From: an uncultured Mesonia sp.
GTDB taxonomy: Bacteria; Bacteroidota; Bacteroidia; Flavobacteriales; Flavobacteriaceae
Length of the DNA: 64,000 nt
Assembly: GCA_947499595.1 (NCBI GenBank)
Contig: CANMOY010000003.1
Span: 186,001 to 250,000, forward strand
Direction: 5' to 3'
Within the stretch, counting starts at the first letter, position 1, and the number at the start of each line of letters is the position of its first letter. The notes under the pieces are model-generated. The model was not told the DNA's origin. It saw only the letters and a program-made list of their open reading frames with translations, and made no database searches. Shown piece by piece: positions 52,500 through 61,987 of this stretch. Both the position numbers and the translations under genes were made by a program.

Positions 52500-55445
52500 T
52501 ATCGAAAAGTGAATTAGGTTCTCACGCTGGTGCGCGATTGCATCGCGATCTCCTTACCCTATTGCAATCAATTGTTTACATTTTCAATCCCTAAATCAAC
52601 TAAAAAATTATCACCTTGTTCCCCAACAAAATCCAACTTCAATCAATATTCTACAAATTAATTCTATTCATTTTTGCTTAGTCAAAAACGAACCAAAAAA
52701 TCAAGAATAGTTGAGAGAATTGCTTTAAGCTGAAGGTGTTCAGCTTAAAGCATAATCGCTGCATGCTCTTTTTCGCTACCGCGAAACGCACTTCCGCTTG
52801 TCACTCGCTATTTCTGAAACTATTCGGGTTTTTAATTGAAAATGAATTCGCTACTTCGCTACGCAGTAGTCCCTAAGCTTCGCTGTCACTTCGAGTGGGC
52901 CAGCCTAGCCAACAGGCATTTTTAATGCCGTAGTTGGACTTGCTGGGTTGTATCGAGAAGTGATTCAATTAGAACTAAAAAAATATTCGCTACTTTTCGA
53001 CTGTGTCTCGATACACGTTTTTATGGCTCACGCCATAAAATCGCACTCGACATGACAAGGTAGGTTTTATACCGAATTAGTGCGACCTTTTGGGAGTCCC
53101 GAGTATTCGGGATCTCGATACTTCGCATTTTTGGTTTACCACCAAAAAACCGAAACTCGACATGACAAGGCGTGGTTTTAAACGCCCTGTCACTTCGAGT
53201 GGGCCAGCCTAGCCAACAGGCATTTATGCCGTAGTTGGACTTGCTGGGTTGTATCGAGAAGTGAGTTTAATTAGAACTAAAAAAGTACTCGCTACTTTTC
53301 GACTGTGTCTCGATACACGTTTTTATGGCTCACGCCATAAAATCGCACTCGACATGACAAGGTAGGTTATTTTACGCAAGAGTCATAAATAGAAATAACA
53401 TTTTAAAACGGCCTATCGAAAATAGGGCGTAAAATTGGCAGTGCAGTAAGCGTTAAAAATTTTAGGCTGTTTGAGACCGATTGGAAATCGGGTGAGTTCC
53501 TAAAATTTAGCTTGCAAACCTACAATTTAGCGTTAGTTTCGTAAGCCTAGACTTTCGTAGTCCCGATACTTCGGGGTTTGCTACTTTTTTCGGCGATGGA
53601 AAAAAGTAGAGGGTTAAATTAAGTAGACTTATTTTCTATGGTAGTTACTTTCTGACAAGGCAGGTTTTAAACGCTCTGTCACTTCGAGTGGGCCAGCCTA
53701 GCCAACAGGCATTTTTAATGCCGTAGTTGGACTCGCTGGGTTGTATCGAGAAGTGAATGAATTGGAACTGAAAAATTATTCGCTACTTTTCGACTAGCTC
53801 TCGATACACGTTCTTATGGTTCTCACCATAAAAACGCACTCGAGCTGACAGGGCGTGTTTTAGAGTTATTTTACACACCAGCAGCCCACGTCAAAAAGCG
53901 TTTCAAAGCAGCGCTTTGCAATCTTTTTCTTCAGTATAACTTGTGTTTTGCGCATAAATTAGGCAGGATAATAGACTTAAAAGTGAATAATATACCGCTA
54001 TCTACTTAGTGCGACCTTTTGGGAGTCCCGAGCATTCGGGAAAGCCTAGGAGCCAATTTAGCAAAATAAAAGTGGTTTTCAGCAAAGCTGAAAAATACCT
54101 CAGAAAAAGTGTACTTTCTTTTGTTTCGTTTTCTCCTGTATCCGACGAGCGCAGCGAGAGGAATACACCGTAAAGAAAATGAAAATTAGGACATAGCAAG
54201 ATTGATGTAATGTTATGATGTAGGTTTTGAAAAAGAAAATAAACTCGCTACTTTTCCACTTGTTCTCGATACTTCGCCTTTTTGGTTTACCACCAAAAAT
54301 CCGAAACTCGAACTGACAAGGCAGGTATTAAACGCCCTGTCACTTCGAGTGGGCCAGCTTAGCCAACAGGCATTTTTAATGCCGTAGTTGGACTCGCTGG
54401 GTTGTATCGAGAAGTGATTCAATTAAAACTAAAAAGTATTCGCTACTTTTCGACTGTGTCTCGATACACGTTTTTATGGCTCACGCCATAAAATCGCACT
54501 CGACATGACAAGGTAGGTTTTATACCGAATTAGTGCGACCTTTTGGGAGTCCCGAGTATTCGGGATCTCGATACTTCGCATTTTTGTTCTATCGTCCAAA
54601 AATCCAAAACTCGACATGACAAGGTAGGTTATTTTACTAAAAAGTGATGATTACTACTACTTTTCAAACCCGGCCTATCGAAAATAGGGCGTAAAATTGG
54701 CAGTGCAGTAAGCGTTAAAAATTTTAGGCTGTTTAAGCCCGATTGGAAATCGGGTGAGTTCCTAAAATTTAGCTTGCAAACCTACAATTTAGCACTAGTT
54801 TCGTAAGCCTAGACTTTCGTAGTCCCGATACTTCGGGGTTTGCTACTTTTTTCGGCGATGGAAAAAAGTAGAGGATTAAGAAATGGGTATTTTTAGTTTT
54901 CGATTAGCAGTAAATATTAATGGAAACTATAAAAGTATTCGCTACTTTTCGACTTGTTCTCGATACTTCGCATTTTTGTTCTACCGTCCATAAATCCGAA
55001 ATTCGAGCTGACAGGGCGTGTTTTAGAGTTATTAATATCCAGCAGCCCACTTCAAAAAGCGTTTCAAAGCAGCGCTTTGTAATCTTTTTCTTCAGTATAA
55101 CTTGTGTTTTGCGTGAAGAATTGGTGAAGCCTTGGAGCCAATTTAGCAAAATACAAGTGGTTTTCAGCAAAGCTGAAAAATACCTCAGAAAAAGTGTACT
55201 TTCTTTTGTTTCGTTTTCTTTATACAAGTAAAGAAAATGAAAATTAGGACATAGCAAGATTGATGAATTGTAAGAAAGTAGGTTTTGAAACAATGAATAA
55301 ATTCGCTACTTTTCGACTTCACTTCGATACACGGGTGTTTGCCTATCGTCAAAAACCCTCACTCGAACTGACAAGGCAGGTTATTTTTCTAATAAGTGAT
55401 AATTATAACTACTTTTTAGAATCGGCTTATCAAAAATAGCCCTCT
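52500..55445. repeat. Repeat block R5: 2.9 kb mosaic of dispersed repeat modules
   Basis: No credible gene. Module E at 52524-52700. Module A copies at 52886-52963, 53190-53264, 53679-53756 and 54340-54416. Module B copies near 52988, 53118, 53291, 53779, 54246, 54439, 54571, 54946 and 55305. Module D copies at 53409-53616 and 54671-54879. Module C at 54005-54210 with a partial copy at 55125-55270. E fragments near 53875 and 55035. Most modules are in the same orientation, opposite to block R1. Frames inside (for example 54002-54199, minus) duplicate those in R3 and are not genes. Confidence 0.88.
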
Positions 55446-55527
55446 CGTGTTGCTCGATTGCATCCCGAAAAAAGTAATTTTAAAAAAATACTATCTTTAT
55501 ACTGTTAACCAACACCTGAACCACCCT

Positions 55528-56622
55528 ATGAGGCTAGCAGACTTATACGATTACAACCCCTTTGAGCGAGAAATAGATGAGGATATTATAAATACGCCCA
55601 AGGACCCTGAGGCCTATCACCAACTGTTTATCAAACGCATGTTGGCCGCATTAGAATTTCAAGATTTTAAAATTAGTGAACAGAAAGAAGTTGAAAATAA
55701 ACGGGATTACCTGTTGCACCGTTATCAAACTGCTAATTTACGGATAAAGGAGGGGAGTAATTACTGGCGTTCATTCATCGCTGAGTTTTGTGAATTGGAG
55801 ATCGAAGGGTTAAAGAATTCTGAGTATCCAGAAATACGCAATTACCTCGCCTATTTAAAAAAGAATATAAAAGCCTATAGACGTATAGATAGCGCGGTTG
55901 ACTACCGACCAGATAGCCCAGAGCTTATCGGAATAGAGCGTTTCATTACCGAGAATATGGGCTCAATAGATTATTTCAATTTTACTGACTTAAGAGATGA
56001 ACTATACTATCTAGAGCAGAATTTTGCCAATTATTACGCGCAACACTTTATTGGCGAATTGGTGTTGCCAGTGGTTTATGACTTTCCGCTTGTTGCCGGT
56101 AGCATAAAAGCAGTGAGCCATCAGGTAAACAATGCTTATTTAACAACTGCTACTCAAAATGATTTGAAACAGCTGCTGTGCCGCTGGGTGAGGCAATTGA
56201 CCAATCATTTGATCTACAAGCTTGATTTAGGTGCTGCAGACTTTGATCAAGAAGATTTTATGCAGCATTTTGGGCAAGCCATTCACTACCAGCCACAGTC
56301 TAGCACAAGCAAGGCCATCAATTATCCCACAGCTATTTTTAGTTGTTCACAGGCTTATTTGCTGTTCCATGCCATTGCGCAAAAGGCCGATAACCAAACC
56401 ACCCTGAGTTACGTTTACCGAAGAATGCAAGAAGAAGACCAGCTGATTATCCCCCGGGATTATGAGTTTAGAAATTGGTTCAACCAGCAAGGTTACCCCC
56501 TTAACCTAGACTATACCACGCAAACCTTAGCCAAAAGCTTCTCAAAAGAACGCCAGTTCTTTCTAGACCTGCTGTATGAGCAATACGGTTTAGCCGTTGA
56601 GCAAACCAAAGCTAAGCCTTAG
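55528..56622 (+). CDS. Hypothetical protein, no recognised domain
   Basis: A 364-residue soluble protein from ATG 55528; the frame is open 27 codons further, but that part is repeat-derived. It is helical, rich in Tyr, Leu and charged residues (RLADLYDYNPFEREIDEDII near the start; KERQFFLDLLYEQYGLAVEQ near the end). There is no signal peptide or membrane segment. I do not recognise the family. Its last 57 codons and 50 bp of downstream sequence are duplicated at 59.0-59.2 kb on the far side of the acyltransferase cassette. It borders the repeat block, so it may belong to an exchanged segment. Confidence 0.7.
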   Translation: MRLADLYDYNPFEREIDEDIINTPKDPEAYHQLFIKRMLAALEFQDFKISEQKEVENKRDYLLHRYQTANLRIKEGSNYWRSFIAEFCELEIEGLKNSEYPEIRNYLAYLKKNIKAYRRIDSAVDYRPDSPELIGIERFITENMGSIDYFNFTDLRDELYYLEQNFANYYAQHFIGELVLPVVYDFPLVAGSIKAVSHQVNNAYLTTATQNDLKQLLCRWVRQLTNHLIYKLDLGAADFDQEDFMQHFGQAIHYQPQSSTSKAINYPTAIFSCSQAYLLFHAIAQKADNQTTLSYVYRRMQEEDQLIIPRDYEFRNWFNQQGYPLNLDYTTQTLAKSFSKERQFFLDLLYEQYGLAVEQTKAKP

Positions 56623-56672
56623 CTTATCTCAACGGAAACCTTAGAAACCAACAAAAATGCGTATACTTGTAG
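56452..56672 (+). repeat. Direct repeat, left copy (flanks acyltransferase cassette)
   Basis: About 221 bp aligned without gaps to 59000-59220. Differences are concentrated in the first third. It covers the 3' end of the hypothetical gene and the promoter-like TATACTTG (56662-56669) used by the following gene. Confidence 0.9.
56662..56669 (+). promoter_or_regulatory. -7-like box (TATACTTG) before the O-acyltransferase gene
   Basis: A 7/8 match to TAnnTTTG, 27 nt before the ATG at 56697. It is present identically in the duplicated copy at 59210-59217 ahead of a glycosyltransferase gene. Confidence 0.55.
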
Positions 56673-56696
56673 CTTTTTTGTCAACCTAGAATTGCT

Positions 56697-58127
56697 ATGC
56701 TATTCAATTCGATAGATTTTGCGGTATTTTTACCCATCGTATTCGCTTTATACTGGCTTTTGCGAAAACATTTACGCGCGCAAAATGTATTGATTGCCCT
56801 AGCCAGTTATGTGTTTTACGGCTGGTGGGATTGGCGATTTTTATTTCTAATTCTGTTCAGTACGCTGGTCGACTTTTTTGTAGGCTTGCAACTGGAGAAA
56901 AGTGAGCATCCTCAGCGGCGTAAGCTGTTTTTATACCTGAGTTTAGGCGTAAATTTAGGGCTACTGGGCTTTTTTAAATACTATAACTTTTTTATCGATA
57001 ATTTTAATCAAGCCTTTAGTTTTTTTGGAAGCGAAGTTAGCTTTCGGGGCTTGGAAATCATTCTGCCTGTAGGCATAAGTTTTTATACTTTTCAGACACT
57101 GAGTTACACCATAGACATCTACCGGCGTAAGCTCCCGGCTACCCGTAATTTTATAGCGTTTGCGGCCTTCGTAAGTTTTTTTCCTCAATTGGTGGCAGGA
57201 CCCATTGAGCGAGCCACTCAACTGTTGCCGCAATTTTTTAAACCTAGAAAATTTGATTTTGACAAAGCAAAAGATGGTGTTATGCTCATCATTTGGGGGC
57301 TTTTTAAAAAAATCGTAATTGCCGACAATGCAGCACAGTATGTGAATGATATTTTTCAAAACCATGAAACATACAGCGGTACTACCTTGTTATTGGGTGG
57401 TGTCTATTTTGCTTTTCAAATTTATGGCGATTTTTCTGGTTACTCCGATATTGCCATTGGCCTTTCAAGACTTTTTGGTTTTGATTTGATGCGCAATTTT
57501 GCTTATCCGTATTTTTCAAGAGATATAGCAGAGTTCTGGCGTCGTTGGCACATTTCGTTATCCACTTGGTTCCGAGATTACTTGTATATACCTTTGGGCG
57601 GTAGCCGCGGTAGCACGGGTATGCAAGTACGCAACACCTTTATTATATTTGTAGTCAGTGGCTTTTGGCATGGCGCCAATTGGACTTTTATAGTTTGGGG
57701 CGCCTTGAATGCTTTGTATTTCTTACCCTTGCTATTGACAAAGCGAAACCGTAAAAATATGGATATAGCAGGCCAACACAATAAAGTTGTTCTTCTCAAG
57801 GAATTAGGTCAAATCTTACTAACTTTTGGGCTCACGGTTATTGCGTGGGTGTTTTTTAGAGCTGATTCAGTTAGTCAGGCTGTAACATTTTTAAATGGAA
57901 TGTTTACACAGGGGTTAGGCATTGATAGGTTAGAAATTGAACGCTTCTCATTTGAGATTTTACCGCTAATCGCTTTGTTACTATTAATTGAATGGTACAA
58001 TAGACATTATGAACATCCATTGAAAACAGGACGTTTTTTATATTTTAAGGCTTTATTTCTTATTTTTATGATTCTTGTTTGGGGAAGTTTTTCGGATATG
58101 CAGGAATTTATTTATTTCCAATTTTAA
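56697..58127 (+). CDS. MBOAT family membrane O-acyltransferase (AlgI-like)
   Basis: A 476-residue membrane protein with about ten or eleven helices. It contains the MBOAT signatures: PVGISFYTFQTLSYTIDIYR, FFPQLVAGPIERA, AEFWRRWHISLSTWFRDYLY (the conserved Asn/His site) and the catalytic His in SGFWHGANWTFI. It is close to AlgI/DltB-type proteins, which move acetyl groups across the inner membrane to acetylate exopolysaccharide. The next gene encodes an SGNH-like protein, immediately adjacent (stop followed by ATG), the usual partner that finishes transfer. The pair is flanked by a 222-bp direct repeat. Confidence 0.94.
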   Translation: MLFNSIDFAVFLPIVFALYWLLRKHLRAQNVLIALASYVFYGWWDWRFLFLILFSTLVDFFVGLQLEKSEHPQRRKLFLYLSLGVNLGLLGFFKYYNFFIDNFNQAFSFFGSEVSFRGLEIILPVGISFYTFQTLSYTIDIYRRKLPATRNFIAFAAFVSFFPQLVAGPIERATQLLPQFFKPRKFDFDKAKDGVMLIIWGLFKKIVIADNAAQYVNDIFQNHETYSGTTLLLGGVYFAFQIYGDFSGYSDIAIGLSRLFGFDLMRNFAYPYFSRDIAEFWRRWHISLSTWFRDYLYIPLGGSRGSTGMQVRNTFIIFVVSGFWHGANWTFIVWGALNALYFLPLLLTKRNRKNMDIAGQHNKVVLLKELGQILLTFGLTVIAWVFFRADSVSQAVTFLNGMFTQGLGIDRLEIERFSFEILPLIALLLLIEWYNRHYEHPLKTGRFLYFKALFLIFMILVWGSFSDMQEFIYFQF

Positions 58128-58994
58128 ATGAAGAAATTTTTAAAAATTATCGGTTTGGCTTTTGTTGCATTCATAGCGCTTTCATATGCATTAGATTGGA
58201 TATATACTTATAGTTATAAAAATCCGGTTTATGCTCGTGACAAGGTTTCTTGGCTACATGATATGAATTCTTCTGCAACCTATGACTATGCTCTATTTGG
58301 TTCAAGTAGGTGTATTTACCATTTAAATCCAGTAACAATCAACCAAAGTACGGGGCTAAAGGGTATCAATTTAGGGTACTCGGGTTCTAATCCATTTGAA
58401 ATTAAATTAATGGTTAAGAAATTTCTAGATAAATATCAACCCAAAATGATATTTGTTCAATTGGATAACCAGTATAACATAGAGCATTTAGACCCTACAG
58501 CAATTACACCTTGGATGCCTTTTATTAAAGAAGATGAGGTGTACCAAGAAATAATTAAGTATGAGGATAAAGCTTGGTATTTTAAAAATATACCTTTTTA
58601 TCGATACACACAATATGAAACTAAATTAGGCGCAAGAAACCTGATTTTAAGTTATTTGAAAAGTAATTCGTTTGCCAACCAATTGGGATTTACCAGTATC
58701 AATAAAACGATTAATCGGGTTAAACCTGGTAACTACAAGTTAAAGGATAAACCGAACATTCACGTCAAGGAAATTGAAGATCTGTGTAGAAGTAAAGGAG
58801 TTGAAGTTTATTTTTTTACTGCACCTTTTTTACAACAAAAGATCAATACTGCCGTCATTGAAAAGCATGTACAGCATTACCAAGACTTTTCACAAATATT
58901 CACACAAAAAGCCTACTTTTCAGACCCAACCCACTTAAATAGAAAAGGAGCAGAAAAGTTCACCGATATATTTATACAAGCCTATTTTGACTAG
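58128..58994 (+). CDS. SGNH-hydrolase-like periplasmic acetylation protein
   Basis: A 288-residue protein with an N-terminal signal-anchor (5-25) and SGNH-like motifs: LFGSSRCIYHLNP (block I serine), LGYSGSNPFE (Gly/Asn region) and DPTHLNRKGAEKF (block V Asp/His). AlgJ/AlgX-like and DUF1574-type relatives act with MBOAT proteins to attach acetyl groups to extracellular polysaccharide. It begins at the base after the MBOAT stop. The right copy of the direct repeat starts 5 bp after its stop. Confidence 0.82.
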   Translation: MKKFLKIIGLAFVAFIALSYALDWIYTYSYKNPVYARDKVSWLHDMNSSATYDYALFGSSRCIYHLNPVTINQSTGLKGINLGYSGSNPFEIKLMVKKFLDKYQPKMIFVQLDNQYNIEHLDPTAITPWMPFIKEDEVYQEIIKYEDKAWYFKNIPFYRYTQYETKLGARNLILSYLKSNSFANQLGFTSINKTINRVKPGNYKLKDKPNIHVKEIEDLCRSKGVEVYFFTAPFLQQKINTAVIEKHVQHYQDFSQIFTQKAYFSDPTHLNRKGAEKFTDIFIQAYFD

Positions 58995-58999
58995 TTGTT

Positions 59000-59170
59000 C
59001 CCCGGGATTATGAGTTTAGAACCTGGTACAACCAGCAAGACTACCCCCGAAGTTTAGATTATACCACGCAAGCCTTAAATAAAAGCTTCGCAAAAGAACG
59101 CCAGTTCTTTCTAGACCTGCTGTATGAGCAATACGGTTTAGCCGTTGAACAAACCAAAGCTAAGCCTTAG
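59000..59170 (+). pseudogene. Detached 3' fragment of the hypothetical gene at 55.5-56.6 kb
   Basis: In frame it reads PRDYEFRTWYNQQDYPRSLD, then the same last ~38 residues as the full gene with few changes, ending at the same stop. It has no start codon of its own. The scar shows that the two-gene acyltransferase cassette was inserted into, or bounded by, a duplicated gene end. Confidence 0.85.
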
Positions 59171-59220
59171 CTTATCTCAACTGAAACCTTAGAAACCAAC
59201 AAAAATGCGTATACTTGTAG
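59000..59220 (+). repeat. Direct repeat, right copy
   Basis: A gap-free duplicate of 56452-56672, offset 2548 bp. It contains the detached 3' gene fragment and the promoter-like TATACTTG at 59210-59217, 24 nt before the next gene's ATG. Confidence 0.9.
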
Positions 59221-59241
59221 TTTAAATAAAAAGTCTATTTT

Positions 59242-60207
59242 ATGACAGAACAGCCTCTTGTTTCTATCATTATTCCCACCTACAACCGTGCCCATTTGAT
59301 TGGGGAAACTTTAGACTCGGTCTTGGCGCAAACCTATACAAATTGGGAGTGCATTGTAGTAGACGATGGTAGTACCGATGCTACCGATGAACTAATGGCC
59401 GAGTACTGCGCCAAAGACTCGCGCATACGCTACTACCACCGACCAGCTGAGCATTTGCCCGGAGGCAACGGAGCAAGGAATTATGGTTTTAAAAAGAGTA
59501 AAGGGGAATACATGCAATGGTTTGATTCGGATGATTTGATGGTGGAAGATAAATTACAAATCCAAATTGCATTAATTCATAAGGAAGATAAAGACTGGTG
59601 TTTGTGTCAAACTCTAGTTTTTGAAGATAAATTTAAAATCATAGGGTTAAGAAAAGAGTTTATTCATTCAGCAGACCCAATAAATGATTATATACAATCT
59701 AAAATATTTTGGCTGACACAAGCACCATTATTTAAAACTAATTTTATTTTAAAAAACAATTTGCATTTTAATGAAAAACTAAAAAGGGGCCAGGAGTATG
59801 AATTTTTTGTGAGGGTATTAATAATTAACTCTGATTTCTGTTATACAAATAAACCGTTAGTTTTATTACGAAGGCATAGTAAGCAAATTTCAAGTCAGGA
59901 TTACTTTAATGGCCCAAAAATCATTTCTATGTTTAATGTTTGTGAAAACATAATAAATATAAAAAGTGCCAGTATTAACTCAGATTCCAAACGTTTTTTG
60001 AGACGTAAGCAATATGGCCAGATTTTGAGTTGTGTTAAATTTAAGAAATATACAACTGGATTCCATTTGTTGTCAAAAATGACGCAAAAACTCAATTCTA
60101 CCTATCATAAAAGTTTAATTTATTTTTATTTTGTGGCTTTAATTGTTTTAAAGCGTGGTAAATTCGCTTTATTAAATACCAGTAAATTTTATCATTTTGA
60201 CACATAA
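59242..60207 (+). CDS. Family 2 glycosyltransferase
   Basis: A 321-residue GT-A enzyme: VSIIIPTYNRAHLIGETLDS, VVDDGSTDATDEL (nucleotide binding), GARNYGFKKSKGEYMQWF and the metal-binding FDSDDLM. It resembles GT2 enzymes adding a hexose or rhamnose during O-polysaccharide assembly; donor unknown. The C-terminal third is AT-rich and basic, with a hydrophobic helix near the end. It is preceded by the duplicated promoter and overlaps the next glycosyltransferase gene by 11 bp. Confidence 0.9.
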   Translation: MTEQPLVSIIIPTYNRAHLIGETLDSVLAQTYTNWECIVVDDGSTDATDELMAEYCAKDSRIRYYHRPAEHLPGGNGARNYGFKKSKGEYMQWFDSDDLMVEDKLQIQIALIHKEDKDWCLCQTLVFEDKFKIIGLRKEFIHSADPINDYIQSKIFWLTQAPLFKTNFILKNNLHFNEKLKRGQEYEFFVRVLIINSDFCYTNKPLVLLRRHSKQISSQDYFNGPKIISMFNVCENIINIKSASINSDSKRFLRRKQYGQILSCVKFKKYTTGFHLLSKMTQKLNSTYHKSLIYFYFVALIVLKRGKFALLNTSKFYHFDT

Positions 60208-61102
60208 GGTATCTATAATTATACCATTTTATAATCGATTTGAGTTATTGTTTAAAACCCTAAAGTCGGTTAAAAATCAAACTTATAAAAATTTTGAAGT
60301 GATTCTAGTCGATGATTGTTCAGAGGAACAATTAAACTTAGAAATCGTAGAAGAAATTTTAGGAAACATTCCTTTGCGATACACACGTTTAAGTTTAAAT
60401 TCCGGTCCTGGTGTTGCTCGAAGCGCAGGACGAGCAATGGCTCAAGGAGACTATATTGCTTATCTTGATTCTGATGATTGGTGGGATGAGAATTTCTTAA
60501 AATCTTGCGTAAAAGAAATAAAGAAAGATAAAGCGTTAGCCATGGTTTATGGTAATACGCAGGCTGTTGTGCATGGAGAAATTGTAAATGAAAGAGTAAA
60601 TAATTACCTGCCCAATAAAATCCTACCGACTCTATTTAAATATAAAAAAAGATTTTGGGCAACTGGTGCTTGCCTATGGCGAGCGGAATATAGTAGGTGT
60701 GAATATTGGCTGCCTTTAAGAAATAATGAAGACTATATTCATGATATAAATGTATCAAAATTTAATAATAATATTAAATTCGTAAGAAACGCCATTCTAT
60801 ATAACAATAGAACCGCAATGCAAAGAACTTCACGCACTAAAGATGATGTATATTGTGCACTGAGAATACTATTAGATTTTGACGATTTGCCAAGTTACCA
60901 ATTTATTAGTGCTTATTTTTTTAGAAGAATTAACGATTATAAATTAAGATTTAATTTCAAACATTTGTTGAAAATTGTAAAAATTTTAAAAAAGGAATTT
61001 TCTTTTTATAATTTAAAGTTTTTTTTGTCTTGTTTTTATTTGGCAATTTTGAATTTTACGGATTTCAAAGCTTATAAGTTAAAACGTTTTTTTAGAGTTT
61101 AA
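60197..61102 (+). CDS. Family 2 glycosyltransferase
   Basis: A 301-residue GT-A enzyme starting MTHKVSIIIPFYNRFELLFK from a TTG at 60197, within the end of the previous gene. It has VDDCSEEQLN, GPGVARSAGRAMAQGDYIAY and LDSDDWWDENF (DxD-type metal site). The C-terminal ~70 residues are Lys/Phe-rich and probably membrane-associated. The 11-bp overlap suggests coupled translation. The sequence is distinctly AT-rich compared with the flanking epimerase gene, as is common for laterally exchanged O-antigen genes. Confidence 0.9.
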   Translation: MTHKVSIIIPFYNRFELLFKTLKSVKNQTYKNFEVILVDDCSEEQLNLEIVEEILGNIPLRYTRLSLNSGPGVARSAGRAMAQGDYIAYLDSDDWWDENFLKSCVKEIKKDKALAMVYGNTQAVVHGEIVNERVNNYLPNKILPTLFKYKKRFWATGACLWRAEYSRCEYWLPLRNNEDYIHDINVSKFNNNIKFVRNAILYNNRTAMQRTSRTKDDVYCALRILLDFDDLPSYQFISAYFFRRINDYKLRFNFKHLLKIVKILKKEFSFYNLKFFLSCFYLAILNFTDFKAYKLKRFFRV

Positions 61103-61118
61103 CCAACCTATAAATATT

Positions 61119-61985
61119 TTGAGTAGTAAATGTAATTTATTAAATAACGTAACGGTTATTATTCGTTCGACGGATGAAGCGACGAAGGATTATTTATTTA
61201 ATCAAGTTAAAAAGGAGGTCAGAATTGAAAATATTTTTATTATTAATGAAAAACCATTTTACAGGGCTTTATTAAAAACATTTGAAAGAGGAATATCAGA
61301 GAATAAAAAATATACCCTTGCTTTGGATGCTGATTTAATTTTAGCACCAAATGCTGTTTCTTTAATGCTTCAAATTGTCCAAAAGGAAACGGAAAATTTT
61401 TATGTGTATCAAGGTTATATTTTAGATAGTTTTCGTTGCTCTATTAAGCAAGGAGGTCCGCACCTTTACAAGACCTCAAACTTAGCAAGAGCAATGGAAT
61501 TTTTTGATTTGAATAAAAAAGAAATCCGGCCAGAATCTTTTTTGTATAATAAAATGCAAGAACTCGGATACAAAATAATAATCGATAGAAAAATTTTTGC
61601 AATACACGATTATAAACAACATTTGGAGGATATTTATCGAAAGGGTTATTTTCATGGCATTAAGCATAGGGGCTGGCGAAAATATCTCAATTTATGGTTA
61701 GATAAAAGTGAAAGAAATGATGCCTACAAGGCAGCTATTATTGGTTTTTTAGATGGATACTTCACTTCAGAAAAAACTTATCCTTGTATAAAGGAAATGA
61801 AAAATCGAGGAATGGAAGTTATTAATCGATATAATTTGAGGCAAAAATTAGATTTCGATTCCGATATCATTTTTGAAACAATAACAAGAGAAAACGAGAT
61901 ATTGTATGATTTTGAATTAAAAATATTGAAGCAGAAAAAACCTTTCTGGATAAGAATAAAGCAGATTTTAAAAAATAAACTCTAG
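61119..61985 (+). CDS. Glycosyltransferase-like protein
   Basis: A 288-residue protein with a GT-A-like N-terminal half: VTVIIRSTDEATKDYLFNQV, then FIINEKPFYRALLKTFERGI and TLALDADLILAPNAV, where DADL is a likely metal-binding DxD. The C-terminal half is helical and basic. It is not a standard GT2 match and I assign it only from fold-like motifs and position. It starts at TTG 61119, 16 bp after the preceding gene, and ends 2 bp before the epimerase gene, in an apparent operon. The gene is strongly AT-rich. Confidence 0.65.
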   Translation: MSSKCNLLNNVTVIIRSTDEATKDYLFNQVKKEVRIENIFIINEKPFYRALLKTFERGISENKKYTLALDADLILAPNAVSLMLQIVQKETENFYVYQGYILDSFRCSIKQGGPHLYKTSNLARAMEFFDLNKKEIRPESFLYNKMQELGYKIIIDRKIFAIHDYKQHLEDIYRKGYFHGIKHRGWRKYLNLWLDKSERNDAYKAAIIGFLDGYFTSEKTYPCIKEMKNRGMEVINRYNLRQKLDFDSDIIFETITRENEILYDFELKILKQKKPFWIRIKQILKNKL

Positions 61986-61987
61986 AG

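Noticed and set aside
52500-55445. Possible CRISPR array because of many repeats
   Set aside because: Repeats are long (60-200 bp), of several kinds, irregularly spaced, self-complementary and without unique spacers or cas genes.
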